A DNA stretch of 64,000 nt from Cohnella thailandensis. Its GTDB lineage: Bacteria > Bacillota > Bacilli > Paenibacillales > Paenibacillaceae. Below are positions 41,293-49,198 of this stretch, one piece after another (position 1 is the stretch's first letter; every line of letters starts with the position of its first letter). The translations under genes were made by a program, and so were the position numbers. The stretch covers positions 248,001 through 312,000 of the forward strand of contig NZ_JACJVQ010000024.1 of assembly GCF_014212135.1 (NCBI RefSeq), in the 5' to 3' direction. The notes under the pieces are model-generated. The model had not been told where the DNA came from, ran no database searches, and saw nothing but the letters and a program-made list of their open reading frames with translations.

Positions 41293-41946
41293 ATGAGCTA
41301 TCTGGAGCAACACTACCCTAAGGATGCCGAACGGATCTCGGAGTATCTCATGTTCATGGATAACGAGGAGGGGATGTACCTCTATAAAAACCGGCTTTCC
41401 CGGGCGCAGATCGCCTTCGATCCGGAAGGGGAGTTGCTGTATTGCCAGGAATCGGCTCTTCAGTACCGCTATTCCTGGTCCCCGGGGATGGAGGAGGAAG
41501 TCTGCGCGGCCAGGGAGGAGCTTGCGGTGCACGAGAACGTGACCCGTTGGATCGAGCGAAGCCTGAGTCCGCGCATGAAAGCGACTTACGGGGAGGACCT
41601 TAAGCTCTTCCTGCAGGAGCTTTGGGGACCGCTGACGGAATACCGTTTCGAGGAGCTGAAGGCGGACAGTCCCGTGCGTTCCCTATCCGCGAACGGGTCC
41701 CTCTATCTGTATTCCGATCAAGCGCCGAACCGGCTGGCGTTCGAATTTCTTCCCGCTCCGATCGCCGAAGCGCGCAAGCAGGAGGAGCTGAGAAGGCGCC
41801 GCGAGTTGCTCTCCGGGAACGGGTGGACCGTTATCTCCTTTACCCGGGAAGCGTTGGATCGGCATCTTCCCCTCCTAAGAGAACGCCTGCAGCTCGAGTG
41901 GAAGAAGCGTCAGCGATTCAAGAGGAGCTCCGAAGATCAAGGCTAA
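41293..41946 (+). CDS. Conserved hypothetical protein, about 217 residues
   Basis: I do not recognise a family. The protein is soluble and helical, with MSYLEQHYPKDAERISEYLMFMDNEEGMYLYKNRLSRAQIAF, a central helical region with many glutamates, and a C-terminal basic helix (RERLQLEWKKRQRFKR). ATG 41293 lacks a ribosome binding site. The frame stays open upstream to 41206, coding for NRSAIPNRITEEWLGEAFAPL, and the strong AGGGGGGG at 41201-41208 sits six bases before an ATC (41215), so a non-AUG start with 26 more residues is possible. Its 3' end overlaps the convergent gene by 29 bases. Confidence 0.7.
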   Translation: MSYLEQHYPKDAERISEYLMFMDNEEGMYLYKNRLSRAQIAFDPEGELLYCQESALQYRYSWSPGMEEEVCAAREELAVHENVTRWIERSLSPRMKATYGEDLKLFLQELWGPLTEYRFEELKADSPVRSLSANGSLYLYSDQAPNRLAFEFLPAPIAEARKQEELRRRRELLSGNGWTVISFTREALDRHLPLLRERLQLEWKKRQRFKRSSEDQG

Positions 41947-42448
41947 GCCGCTTAAGAGCATCCTCCAGCGCGCCTTCGACGATCGTCATCGGCACGGACA
42001 GCATGAGGTTTAAGGGGTGCCCGAAGTCTTCGACGGTCATTCCGTCCTTGTACAAGCCGGTGGCGGGATCGGTATCGGGGCCCAGTCTCTCCGCCATCGT
42101 CCGGCGGTCGGAGACGAAGCCGTAGAGCTTCTTCCCGAGACCGTAGGCCAGACCGCATTCGAAGACGGTTCCCGAATCGGGCTCTGCGCCCCGGAACGGG
42201 TTCAAATTGGCGATGACGACATCGGCCTTGTTCACGAGCCTGACGTTGCCCTCGAAGATCGCCTTGGCCGTCTCCTGCTTCGAAGGCTGGGGCTTGATAT
42301 CCTTGTCGAGAGGGAAGATTCCCTCGAAGCCGTAATCGTCGCACAGCCGCTTCATTCGAATGCCGGTCTCCGCCGCGTCCGTGCGGAACACCTCGAAGCC
42401 GGCCATGTAAATTTTGATCCGCGGATTCGTTGCTGTCTTTTCGTTCAT
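41918..42448 (-). CDS. Nucleoside 2-deoxyribosyltransferase family protein
   Basis: 176 residues. RIKIYMAGFEVFRTDAAETGIRMKRLC at the N-terminus, NVRLVNKADVVIANLNPFRGAEPDSGTVFECGLAYGLGKKLYGFVSD in the middle. The acidic FRGAEPDSGTVFE motif, whose last glutamate is the family nucleophile, is near residues 88-100. These enzymes exchange or hydrolyse deoxyribonucleoside bases in salvage. The ATG at 42448 has CCGGAAGGAGT upstream. Possible alternative: one of the DNPH1-like deoxynucleotide hydrolases, which share the motif. Confidence 0.86.
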   Translation of the reverse strand: MNEKTATNPRIKIYMAGFEVFRTDAAETGIRMKRLCDDYGFEGIFPLDKDIKPQPSKQETAKAIFEGNVRLVNKADVVIANLNPFRGAEPDSGTVFECGLAYGLGKKLYGFVSDRRTMAERLGPDTDPATGLYKDGMTVEDFGHPLNLMLSVPMTIVEGALEDALKRLSLDLRSSS

Positions 42449-42623
42449 TGTCCGGTACTCCTTCCGGTTGCGATTCGACTTCCATTATACCGTTCGAAAT
42501 TATTTTTGCCGATGAGGAATAATTAGACCCTGCAGCGGATAGGATAGTAAGGCCGCTGCCCCCGCTGCGTTTCTTTGGCAAGATGTTCGATGCTCGATAA
42601 CCGGGCTCCCACATTTTTGACAG

Positions 42624-42653
42624 TTGCAATTACTCATGACCTTCTGTTATACT
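42624..42653 (+). promoter_or_regulatory. Candidate csp promoter
   Basis: TTGCAA (42624-42629) and TATACT (42648-42653) with an 18-base spacer. Transcription from near 42660 gives an untranslated leader of about 190 bases. Confidence 0.5.
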
Positions 42654-42730
42654 TCATGAAGAATGCATGAGCTTCGCGGTTCGGTATTCGGCAAGATCTT
42701 TGATATGCTCGATATAGGTAGATTACACGG

Positions 42731-42800
42731 AATTCACATAACGTAAAGGGTTATCATTACGTGATGTAACCTTTTACCCTATGTGAATTTTTTATTTCTT
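42731..42800 (+). promoter_or_regulatory. Structured csp leader (thermoswitch or attenuator candidate)
   Basis: AATTCACATA (42731) pairs perfectly with TATGTGAATT (42780-42789). Inside, AAAGGGTTA pairs with TAACCTTT. TTTTTTATTT follows. It is a terminator-shaped hairpin located about 50 bases before the csp ribosome binding site. Confidence 0.7.
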
Positions 42801-42851
42801 AGATGAGAATAAAAAAGATCATGTAAATTTAATTTTTTGGAGGAATTCCAA

Positions 42852-43052
42852 GTGCAAACAGGTACAGTTAAGTGGTTCAACGCAGAAAAGGGCTTTGGCT
42901 TCATCGAAGTTGAAGGCGGCAACGACGTATTCGTGCATTTCAGCGCAATCGTAGGCGACGGCTTCAAGACTCTTGACGAAGGTCAACGCGTCGAGTTCAA
43001 CGTGGTTCAAGGCGCTCGCGGCCCGCAAGCCGAGAACGTTGTTAAGCTGTAA
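42852..43052 (+). CDS. csp: Cold-shock protein (CspA/CspB family)
   Basis: 66 residues: QTGTVKWFNAEKGFGFIEVEGGNDVFVHFSAI, with the two RNA-binding motifs KGFGFI and VFVHF, then VEFNVVQGARGPQAENV. It is a full-length single-OB-fold RNA chaperone that melts RNA secondary structure at low temperature. The start is GTG 42852, eight bases after GGAGG; the in-frame TTG at 42837 precedes that ribosome binding site. A long structured leader and a following terminator mark it as a separate, post-transcriptionally regulated unit. A YdjO-like gene follows. Confidence 0.95.
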   Translation: MQTGTVKWFNAEKGFGFIEVEGGNDVFVHFSAIVGDGFKTLDEGQRVEFNVVQGARGPQAENVVKL

Positions 43053-43068
43053 TCCAGCTTAAAGGAAA

Positions 43069-43104
43069 AGCTTCTGATTTCGGTCAGGAGCTTTTTTCTT
43101 TTTT
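43069..43104 (+). terminator. Terminator of csp
   Basis: AGCTTCTGA and TCAGGAGCT around TTTCGG, followed by TTTTTCTTTTTTT. Confidence 0.9.
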
Positions 43105-43134
43105 TGGGCATCCTAGGGTCGAGGAGGGCTGTCT

Positions 43135-43359
43135 ATGTATTCGAGGAAAAAAATCTTTGAAGAGCTTCCGCAAGAGGAAACGGCGATCTGGCAGTGCACG
43201 AACGAGCATTGCAACGGCTGGATGCGCGACAACTTCGCTTTCGAGAGCGTGCCGACCTGCGTCCTGTGCCATTCGACGATGGAGAGCGGCACGAAGATGC
43301 TGCCTCATCTGGCGAATACGAACAGTTCCAAATCGCTTAAGATGGGGGTTCGAATCTGA
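43135..43359 (+). CDS. YdjO-like cold-inducible zinc-ribbon protein
   Basis: 74 residues resembling B. subtilis YdjO: EELPQEETAIWQCTNEHCNGWMRDNFAFESVPTCVLCHSTMESGTKML. Two cysteine pairs (CTNEHC and CVLC) probably bind one zinc ion. The YdjO family is linked to the cold response by annotation, but the biochemical role is unknown. Its position directly after csp fits that link, although a terminator stands between them. CGAGGAGGG lies before the ATG. Confidence 0.85.
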   Translation: MYSRKKIFEELPQEETAIWQCTNEHCNGWMRDNFAFESVPTCVLCHSTMESGTKMLPHLANTNSSKSLKMGVRI

Positions 43360-43391
43360 GCGACCCGAATCTGAAGCGACGTACCAAGACC

Positions 43392-43439
43392 AAAAAGACA
43401 TGGCTCTGCAGAATCGTTCTGCAAGGCCATGTCTTTTTT
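43392..43439. terminator. Bidirectional terminator between ydjO-like and pgl
   Basis: AAAAAGACATGGC and GCCATGTCTTTTTT form a long stem, with an inner CTGCAGAA/TTCTGCA-type pairing. Confidence 0.92.
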
Positions 43440-43442
43440 AAG

Positions 43443-44534
43443 TTAGAAGCGCGCAGACCATACGCAGACCGGCTTCGAGACGGCGGCGGAATGGCCGGTG
43501 TAGCTCAGCTTGCCGGTCTCTTGGTCGATCTTGAACACGGCGAGGTTGTTCGTGTCGCGATTGGCGGCGATCAGGAAGCGGCCGCCGGGCACGATGGAGA
43601 AGTGGCGCGGGTGCTTGCCTTCGACGCTTGCGTGCTCGACGACGGACAGCTTGCCGGATTCCCCGTCGACCGCATACACGACGATGCTATCGTGCCCGCG
43701 GTTCGAGCCGTACAGGAACCGCCCGTCGGCCGAGATGGCGATCTCCGCCGTCGTGTTCTCTCCTTCGAAGCCTTCCGGCAGCGTGGAGAGGGTCTGGAAC
43801 GCATGCAGCGCGCCAGCTTCGGCATCGTAGCCGAACGCCGTGACGGAGGAGTCCACCTCGTTGATGACGTAAGCGAACCGGCCGTTCGGATGGAATGTCA
43901 GGTGGCGAGGACCGGCGCCGGGGTGAAGCGCGGTCTCTCCGTGTCGGACCAGCTTGTCGTTCTCGATCTTGTAAGCGATGATGCGATCAAGCCCTAAATC
44001 GGAGACGAATAGGTAACGTCCGTCGGGGCTGTAGAAGGAGGAGTGAGGATGCGGCTTGTCCTGACGCTCGGGATCCGCTCCCCGGCCGACGTGCTGCTGC
44101 TCGTCCAGAATCGCTCCGATGCCGCCGTCCTCGCCTACCCGGACTAGGCTTACCGTGCCGTTATGGTAGCTGGTAAGGGTCAGGAACTTTTCGTCAGGGC
44201 TAAGCTGGATATGGCAGGTCGGCCCGGTCGCGGCAAGGGAGCGGCTAGCTTCGGAGAGCGTGCCCGTGACCGGATCGATGGTCAGGAGAGCGGCGTCGCT
44301 CGCTTTGCTTCCTTCCGCCGTCGTAATCTCCGCGAGAGCGTAAAGTCGGCGCTGCTCGGCGTTCAGGCGCAGGAAAGTCGGATTCTTGTAGCCGGATACT
44401 TGGTCGAGAAGCTTCAAGGTGCCGTCTTGCTCGTCGAATTCATAGGAGTAGATGCCGCTGCCATCTGCTTCCGCATAGGAGCCGACTAACACAAGCAATC
44501 GTTCATTCGTCGTGGTCAAGGTCGATGTCCCCAT
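43443..44534 (-). CDS. pgl: 6-phosphogluconolactonase-like beta-propeller lactonase
   Basis: 363 residues of the seven-bladed lactonase family (YkgB/Pgl). Recurring blade motifs are GPTCHIQLSPDEKFLTLTSYHNGTVSLV, HSSFYSPDGRYLFVSDLGLDRI, GPRHLTFHPNGRFAYVINEVDSSV, AEIAISADGRFLYGSNRGHDSIVVY and HPRHFSIVPGGRFLIAANRDTNNL, including the conserved His and Arg of the active site. It hydrolyses 6-phosphogluconolactone, the one step absent from the zwf-gnd operon 9 kb away. The ATG at 44534 is in a single-gene unit. Other sugar lactones remain possible. Confidence 0.88.
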   Translation of the reverse strand: MGTSTLTTTNERLLVLVGSYAEADGSGIYSYEFDEQDGTLKLLDQVSGYKNPTFLRLNAEQRRLYALAEITTAEGSKASDAALLTIDPVTGTLSEASRSLAATGPTCHIQLSPDEKFLTLTSYHNGTVSLVRVGEDGGIGAILDEQQHVGRGADPERQDKPHPHSSFYSPDGRYLFVSDLGLDRIIAYKIENDKLVRHGETALHPGAGPRHLTFHPNGRFAYVINEVDSSVTAFGYDAEAGALHAFQTLSTLPEGFEGENTTAEIAISADGRFLYGSNRGHDSIVVYAVDGESGKLSVVEHASVEGKHPRHFSIVPGGRFLIAANRDTNNLAVFKIDQETGKLSYTGHSAAVSKPVCVWSARF

Positions 44535-44725
44535 TCTTCGATAGGATTAGCATAGCTTTATTTTAGCTTTCCGGAGGAACGCTGTAAAATCATTCGGTTT
44601 ACGAAGCGCCGAGGGGCCTGCGGGAAACAGTTCCATCATTTGGACGGCGTATGCGGCTTGTTACAACAGTGGGTACTTATAGTATGATGGGAGAATAATA
44701 GATAGGGAAAGAAGTCGACTATGGA

Positions 44726-45319
44726 ATGATTGAACAACTAGAGCAAACCAAATCGCGGATTCAACTGCTCGCCGAGAGCAATCGGTCGAAGATCGGCCAA
44801 GGAATCCGCAAACCGAGATTCCGCAAGCCTAAGAATTGGACCGTGCAGAACCGGATCCTCATGGCCGTCTTGATCGTGGAGGACGTAAAGCTGTCCGAGC
44901 TCGCCGAGCTTGTCGGCGTGGCGCCGCGAACCGTGGCCGCTTGGATCTACGAGGGAGTGTACCCGACGGAAGAGCATCGCGCCTTCATCTCCCATCGGTT
45001 CGGGCTTCCCCAATCCATCCTGTTCTATCCGGATTCGGAATGGGGACGGCTGGAGAGCGAGGAGTCCGGCAAGTTCTACAAACGGGCGTTGCTGGGAGCG
45101 AAGAAAAACCGGATCCTGTCCGGCCTGTTCGCCGTCCACGGGATCTCGCCGGCGGCGTTCAGCCGCAAGCAAGGGGTGTCCCCGGGAACGACGAGGAAGT
45201 ACATGCATGCCGGAGCGATGCCGGAGCCTACATACCGATCGATCTTCAGCGAATACTTCGGCCTTCCGGAAGAGGTTCTTTTCTACGAGGCCGGGGAGCG
45301 CAAGGAAGAGGAGGAATAG
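44726..45319 (+). CDS. Protein with a duplicated HTH-like module
   Basis: 197 residues. Residues about 42-104 (NRILMAVLIVEDVKLSELAELVGVAPRTVAAWIYEGVYP ... FGLPQSILFYP) and about 128-190 (NRILSGLFAVHGISPAAFSRKQGVSPGTTRKYMHAGAMP ... FGLPEEVLFYE) are clearly the same unit twice. Each resembles a lambda-repressor-like helix-turn-helix (SELAELVGVAPRTVAAWI). A basic N-terminus (KPRFRKPKNW) could touch DNA. I know no name for this family; a DNA-binding protein carrying two sites in one chain is the inference. It has its own terminator and no neighbours in operon. Confidence 0.78.
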   Translation: MIEQLEQTKSRIQLLAESNRSKIGQGIRKPRFRKPKNWTVQNRILMAVLIVEDVKLSELAELVGVAPRTVAAWIYEGVYPTEEHRAFISHRFGLPQSILFYPDSEWGRLESEESGKFYKRALLGAKKNRILSGLFAVHGISPAAFSRKQGVSPGTTRKYMHAGAMPEPTYRSIFSEYFGLPEEVLFYEAGERKEEEE

Positions 45320-45330
45320 CCGGATAGAAT

Positions 45331-45371
45331 AACGGAGCGGGACATGCTGTCCCGCTTCGTTTTTTTTTTAG
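45331..45371 (+). terminator. Terminator of the duplicated-HTH gene
   Basis: ACGGAGCGGGACA and TGTCCCGCTTCGT around TGC, followed by a T run. Confidence 0.92.
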
Positions 45372-45575
45372 TTTGTTAGAAGCTCGCGCTCATCCGCGTT
45401 TGGGGGAGGGATGGAGATAGATGCAGCGCAAGAAGACGCCAAGGACGAATAATGTTATTGCTTGGGCATATGGGCAGACTATGGAGCATCTTAGGAACGT
45501 TCGGGCACGGAGCGGCATCGAATAGGACACGGGAGTACGTGTCGGAAAATCGGCATGAGGCAGGTGGAGGCTACC

Positions 45576-46016
45576 ATGAAGCTTGGGGAGAATGAGAGGC
45601 TGCGGGAGCTGGCGGCCAAGCTGATCGAAATGCTTCGACTGGAGGCGGAGGAGGAAGAGGCGCTGTTCCGTTTGGCCGGCGAGTCGGATGCGAGCGTGCG
45701 CCAGCCTGGCCGGGCGGCCGACGGGGGAGCCGCCGTTCACAAGCTTCCTTCGGAGCTGCTCGGCCTTATCGGCAGCGCCTTGTCCCGATTGGATCCTGGA
45801 GGCCAGCTGTCCGTTCTTCTATCAGGAAGACAGGCGGATGGGAACCAAGCGATCGTCATCGCGGAGCTGGGCCGGGAGTCGATTCGGATCGCCGAGTCCC
45901 CGGCAGGATCGCAGAAGGAGCGCGAACCGAGTCCTGGCTCCATCGAAGTCGACAGCGTCGCCGGCTTGGGGACGACCTTCACCATCCGTCTGCCGGAAGA
46001 GGGGCTGGAGAGATGA
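45576..46016 (+). CDS. Eroded histidine-kinase ATPase-like protein
   Basis: 146 residues. After a helical N-terminus (ENERLRELAAKLIEMLRLEAEEEEALFRL), the segment ELLGLIGSALSRLDPGGQLSVLL aligns with the N-box region of HATPase domains but lacks the asparagine. The DxGxG box and lid are missing. The C-terminal SIEVDSVAGLGTTFTIRLPEEG is a good G2 box. It therefore looks like a shortened kinase catalytic domain that can no longer bind ATP normally: a remnant or a small regulatory protein. ATG 45576 has GGTGGAGGC five bases upstream, so translation is plausible. No kinase core is nearby. Confidence 0.6.
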   Translation: MKLGENERLRELAAKLIEMLRLEAEEEEALFRLAGESDASVRQPGRAADGGAAVHKLPSELLGLIGSALSRLDPGGQLSVLLSGRQADGNQAIVIAELGRESIRIAESPAGSQKEREPSPGSIEVDSVAGLGTTFTIRLPEEGLER

Positions 46017-46068
46017 ACGCTCGACAGCTGGTGGAAGAGAGCAGCCTTGATCCTCGCATGGACCGAAG

Positions 46069-46386
46069 TGCTCGAAAGTGGTGAAAAGAAGGTAACCAGA
46101 CTGCCCACATGGGCGGTAATGCTCGACGGTGGGAGGAAAGAAGGTAACCAGACTGCCCACATGGGCGGGAACGCGCGACGATGGAGGAAAGAAGGTAACC
46201 AGACTGCCCACATGGGCGGGAACGCGCGACGATGGTGGAAAGAAGGTAACCAGACTGCCTACATGAACGGGAACTCGCGACGATGGTGGAAAGAAGGTAA
46301 CCAGACTGCCTACATGAACGGGAACTCGCGACGATAGTGGAAAGAAGGTAACCAGACTGCTCACATGGGGGGAACGCTCGGCGGTA
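46069..46386. repeat. 51-bp tandem repeat array (minisatellite), six units
   Basis: GAAGGTAACCAGACTGC starts at 46088, 46140, 46191, 46242, 46293 and 46344: spacings of 52, 51, 51, 51 and 51. Most units carry the dyad GCCCA-CA-TGGGC, or a decayed form. Because 51 is a multiple of three, long open frames appear on both strands; I do not call them genes. Confidence 0.92.
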
Positions 46387-46419
46387 GGCGACTGAGGATA
46401 ATAGAGAGTATGGCGCACC

Positions 46420-46605
46420 GTCGCAGATGAGTCATGGCGACTCAACTCTCCCATCGGACACGCGCCAACTCGCCACAGATGAGTCATGACGACTCAACTG
46501 GCCCACCATATGCGCACCGACCCGCCGCAGATGAGTCTTGGTGACTCAACTAGCCCTCCGGACGCGCGCCAACCTGCCCCAATCGAGTCGCGGTGCCTCA
46601 AAGCC
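46420..46605. repeat. 52-bp tandem repeat array, four units
   Basis: GATGAGTC-type units start at 46426, 46478 and 46530, with a decayed one at 46582, 52 bases apart. Each has the dyad GAGTC-N5-GACTC, or in the fourth a remnant, followed by a CGCGCCAAC-like spacer. It lies directly upstream of the cyd promoter region. Confidence 0.85.
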
Positions 46606-46678
46606 CACTCCCCAAAAAGGCAAATCAGATCGTTTTGGCGTAACGCATTCGCCATTTTTCCTTTTTCGCCACCAGGCT

Positions 46679-46722
46679 TGTGATGATAGTCACATAGTTC
46701 CGCGAGCCTCTCCTTATATAAT
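46679..46722 (+). promoter_or_regulatory. FNR/CRP-type box and -10 element of the cyd operon
   Basis: TGTGA-TGATAG-TCACA (46679-46694) is a perfect FNR/CRP-family half-site pair. TATAAT lies at 46717-46722. The box centre falls about 42 bases before the expected start, the class II activator position, and no -35 hexamer is present. TTGTGA..TCACAT also partly fits a Rex site. Confidence 0.7.
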
Positions 46723-46749
46723 GATCGCGATAAGAGGGGAGGCCATAAT

Positions 46750-48159
46750 GTGGAAGCTGTGGATTTGGCGAGATGGCAATTCGGTATCACGACGGTATAC
46801 CACTTCTTGTTCGTACCGTTATCGATAGGACTCGCTTACTTGATCGCGTTCATGCAGACGCTGTACGTGGTCAAGAAGGACGACAAGTACAAACAGATGG
46901 CGAAGTTCTGGGGCAAGCTGTTCCTGCTCAACTTCGCGGTAGGGGTCGTCACCGGCATCATGCAGGAGTTCCAGTTCGGCATGAACTGGGCGGACTACTC
47001 CCGCTATGTCGGCGCCGTGTTCGGCGGGCCGCTGGCGGTGGAGGCGCTCGTGTCCTTTTTCCTGGAATCGACGTTCCTGGGCATCTGGATTTTCGGCTGG
47101 GATAAGCTGCCCAAGAAGGTGCATCTGGCCGCCATCTGGATGGTCGCGATCGGGGCGACGCTGTCCGCCCTGTGGATCTTAAGCGCCAACTCGTTCATGC
47201 AGCAGCCGGTGGGCTACGAGATCGCGAACGGCCGCGCGGAGATGACCGACTTCTTCGCTCTGCTTGGCAACCCGCAGCTGTGGGTCGAGTTCCCGCACGT
47301 TATTTTCGGAGCGTTGTCGACCGGCGCCTTGTTCGTGACCGGGGTGAGCGCCTACAAGCTTCTTCGCAAGCAGAAGGTCGAGCAGTTTAAGGCGTCCTTC
47401 ACGATCGGAACCATCGTGGCGTTGATCGCGAGCTTCATGACCGCCATGGCCGGGCACAGCCAGGCTCAGCATCTGATGGAAGCCCAACCGATGAAAATGG
47501 CCGCGGCCGAAGCGCTCTGGGACACGACCGGAGAGCATGCTCCTTGGACCGTTCTCGCTTGGATCGACTCGGACGGCAAGGAGAACAAGTTCCAGATCGA
47601 CATTCCGTACGCGCTCAGCATCCTGTCCTACAACAAGCTTAGTGGCAGCGTTCCGGGCATCAACCAGCTGCAGGCGGAGTACGAGGAGAAGTACGGGGAA
47701 GGCAACTACGTGCCCCCGGTGAAGACGACCTTCTGGAGCTTCCGCATCATGGTCGCCGCGGGCGTCCTGATGATTCTGCTCAGCTTGTTCGGCACCTACG
47801 CGGCGGCCCGCAACCGGCTCGAGAAGTTCCGCCGCTACCTCAAGTGGATGATTCCGGCGATCTCGCTGCCTTTCATCGCGAACAGCGCGGGCTGGATCAT
47901 GACGGAGGTCGGCCGCCAGCCGTGGATCGTATTCGGCCTGCAGAAAACCGAAGACGGAGTCTCGCCTCTCGTCTCCAAGGGAATGGTGCTGACCTCGCTC
48001 ATCGGCTTCACCGTCATCTACGGCTTGCTGCTCGTCGCGCTGGTCTACCTCATGGTGCACTTCATCCGCAAGGATCCGCCGGAAGAGGACGGGCATGAGA
48101 ACCCGAAGAAGGCCAAGAAGCCGAATCCGGACCCGGACCCGCTGCTCGGAACTCTCTAA
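46750..48159 (+). CDS. cydA: Cytochrome bd oxidase subunit I
   Basis: 469 residues. The protein starts VDLARWQFGITTVYHFLFVPLSIGLA, including the haem b595-region histidine and first membrane helix. Other matches are GIMQEFQFGMNWADYSRYVGAVFG, HSQAQHLMEAQPMKMAAAEALWDTTGEHAPWT (short Q-loop type) and GWIMTEVGRQPWIVFGLQKT near residue 380. It is the haem-carrying quinol-binding subunit of the high-affinity terminal oxidase in the cytoplasmic membrane. The start is GTG 46750 with GGGGAGG seven bases upstream; an out-of-frame ATG at 46748 should be ignored. First gene of cydAB-cydDC. Confidence 0.95.
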   Translation: MEAVDLARWQFGITTVYHFLFVPLSIGLAYLIAFMQTLYVVKKDDKYKQMAKFWGKLFLLNFAVGVVTGIMQEFQFGMNWADYSRYVGAVFGGPLAVEALVSFFLESTFLGIWIFGWDKLPKKVHLAAIWMVAIGATLSALWILSANSFMQQPVGYEIANGRAEMTDFFALLGNPQLWVEFPHVIFGALSTGALFVTGVSAYKLLRKQKVEQFKASFTIGTIVALIASFMTAMAGHSQAQHLMEAQPMKMAAAEALWDTTGEHAPWTVLAWIDSDGKENKFQIDIPYALSILSYNKLSGSVPGINQLQAEYEEKYGEGNYVPPVKTTFWSFRIMVAAGVLMILLSLFGTYAAARNRLEKFRRYLKWMIPAISLPFIANSAGWIMTEVGRQPWIVFGLQKTEDGVSPLVSKGMVLTSLIGFTVIYGLLLVALVYLMVHFIRKDPPEEDGHENPKKAKKPNPDPDPLLGTL

Positions 48160-48180
48160 TTAGGAGGCGACTATACCCAT

Positions 48181-49197
48181 ATGCTAGATCTGGAGACTTT
48201 GTGGTTTATTCTGATATGCGTGCTGTTCGTCGGCTTCTTTTTCCTGGAAGGGTTCGACTTCGGGGTAGGGATGCTGACGCCGATCCTCGGCCGAACGGAC
48301 CGGGAACGCCGGGTGCTCATCAATACGATAGGTCCCGTGTGGGACGGCAACGAGGTATGGCTCATCACGGCGGGCGGCGCGATCTTCGCGGCTTTTCCCG
48401 GCTGGTACGCGACGCTGTTCAGCGGCTTCTACATGGCGCTGTTCCTTATGCTGCTGGCGCTGATCGGACGCGGGGTCGCCTTCGAATTCCGCAGCAAGCT
48501 GGAGAGCAAGCGCTGGCGCGACCTGTGGGACAAGGTTATTTTCGTCGGCAGCCTCCTTCCTCCGCTCCTCTGGGGCGTGGCGCTGGCGAACCTGATGCGC
48601 GGCGTTCCGGTCGACGAGAACACGAACTACGTCGGCACCTTCTGGGACCTGATCTCCGTGTACTCGGTCGCGGGCGGCGTCTCCATCGTTCTGTTGTTCC
48701 TGCTGCACGGGGCGTTGTTCCTGTCGCTGAAGACGGAGGGAGAGATCAGGGACCGCGCGCGGCGGTTCGCGAACCGGATAGGGGCGTGGACGAGCGTCGT
48801 GCTGCTGCTGTTCGTCGTGCTCAGCTATTTCGAGACGGATATGTTCACCCGCAACGGAATCATGCCGGGCATGGTGCCGACCTTGGCGGGCTTCGCGCTG
48901 ATCTCGGTGCCGTTCTTCCTGAAGGCGAGCCGCGACGGGTGGGCGTTCCTCATGACGGGGGCTACCATCGCTCTGTCGACGATCACGGTGTTCATGTCGC
49001 TTTTCCCAAGGGTGATGATCTCTTCGCTCAATCCGGAATGGACGCTCACGATCCACAATACGTCCTCCAACGAGTACACTCTTCAGGTGATGTCCGTCGT
49101 CGCCCTGTGCACCGTACCTCTCGTCATCGCTTACCAGGCCTGGACCTATTGGGTGTTCCGCAAGCGCGTCAGCGTCCGGGATCACTTGGATTATTAA
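48181..49197 (+). CDS. cydB: Cytochrome bd oxidase subunit II
   Basis: 338 residues. LETLWFILICVLFVGFFFLEGFDFGVGMLTPILGRTDRERRVLINTIGPVWDGNEVWLITAGGAIFAAFP is the standard CydB N-terminus. GALFLSLKTEGEIRDRARRFANR and several further membrane helices follow, with TIHNTSSNEYTLQVMSVVALCTVPLV near the end. TAGGAGG lies 12 bases before the ATG. The stop is separated by one base from the ATG of cydDC, so translation of the assembly transporter probably depends on ribosomes finishing this gene. Confidence 0.95.
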   Translation: MLDLETLWFILICVLFVGFFFLEGFDFGVGMLTPILGRTDRERRVLINTIGPVWDGNEVWLITAGGAIFAAFPGWYATLFSGFYMALFLMLLALIGRGVAFEFRSKLESKRWRDLWDKVIFVGSLLPPLLWGVALANLMRGVPVDENTNYVGTFWDLISVYSVAGGVSIVLLFLLHGALFLSLKTEGEIRDRARRFANRIGAWTSVVLLLFVVLSYFETDMFTRNGIMPGMVPTLAGFALISVPFFLKASRDGWAFLMTGATIALSTITVFMSLFPRVMISSLNPEWTLTIHNTSSNEYTLQVMSVVALCTVPLVIAYQAWTYWVFRKRVSVRDHLDY

Positions 49198-49198
49198 G

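Noticed and set aside
46047..46337. Apparent repeat protein (GNQTAHMGGNARRWRKE units) on the 51-bp array
   Set aside because: The period is a multiple of three, so frames stay open on both strands; no ribosome binding site, no composition typical of genes, and the first unit is 52 bp and shifts the frame.
45822..46487. Minus-strand frame with HVGSLVTFF repeats
   Set aside because: Reverse reading of the same minisatellite and of the 45576-46016 gene.
46420..46605. CRISPR array
   Set aside because: The period is regular, but spacers are also repeated and units decay; there are no identical repeats with unique spacers and no cas genes.
46748..46750. ATG as the cydA start
   Set aside because: It is out of frame with the conserved CydA N-terminus; GTG at 46750 is in frame with a good ribosome binding site.
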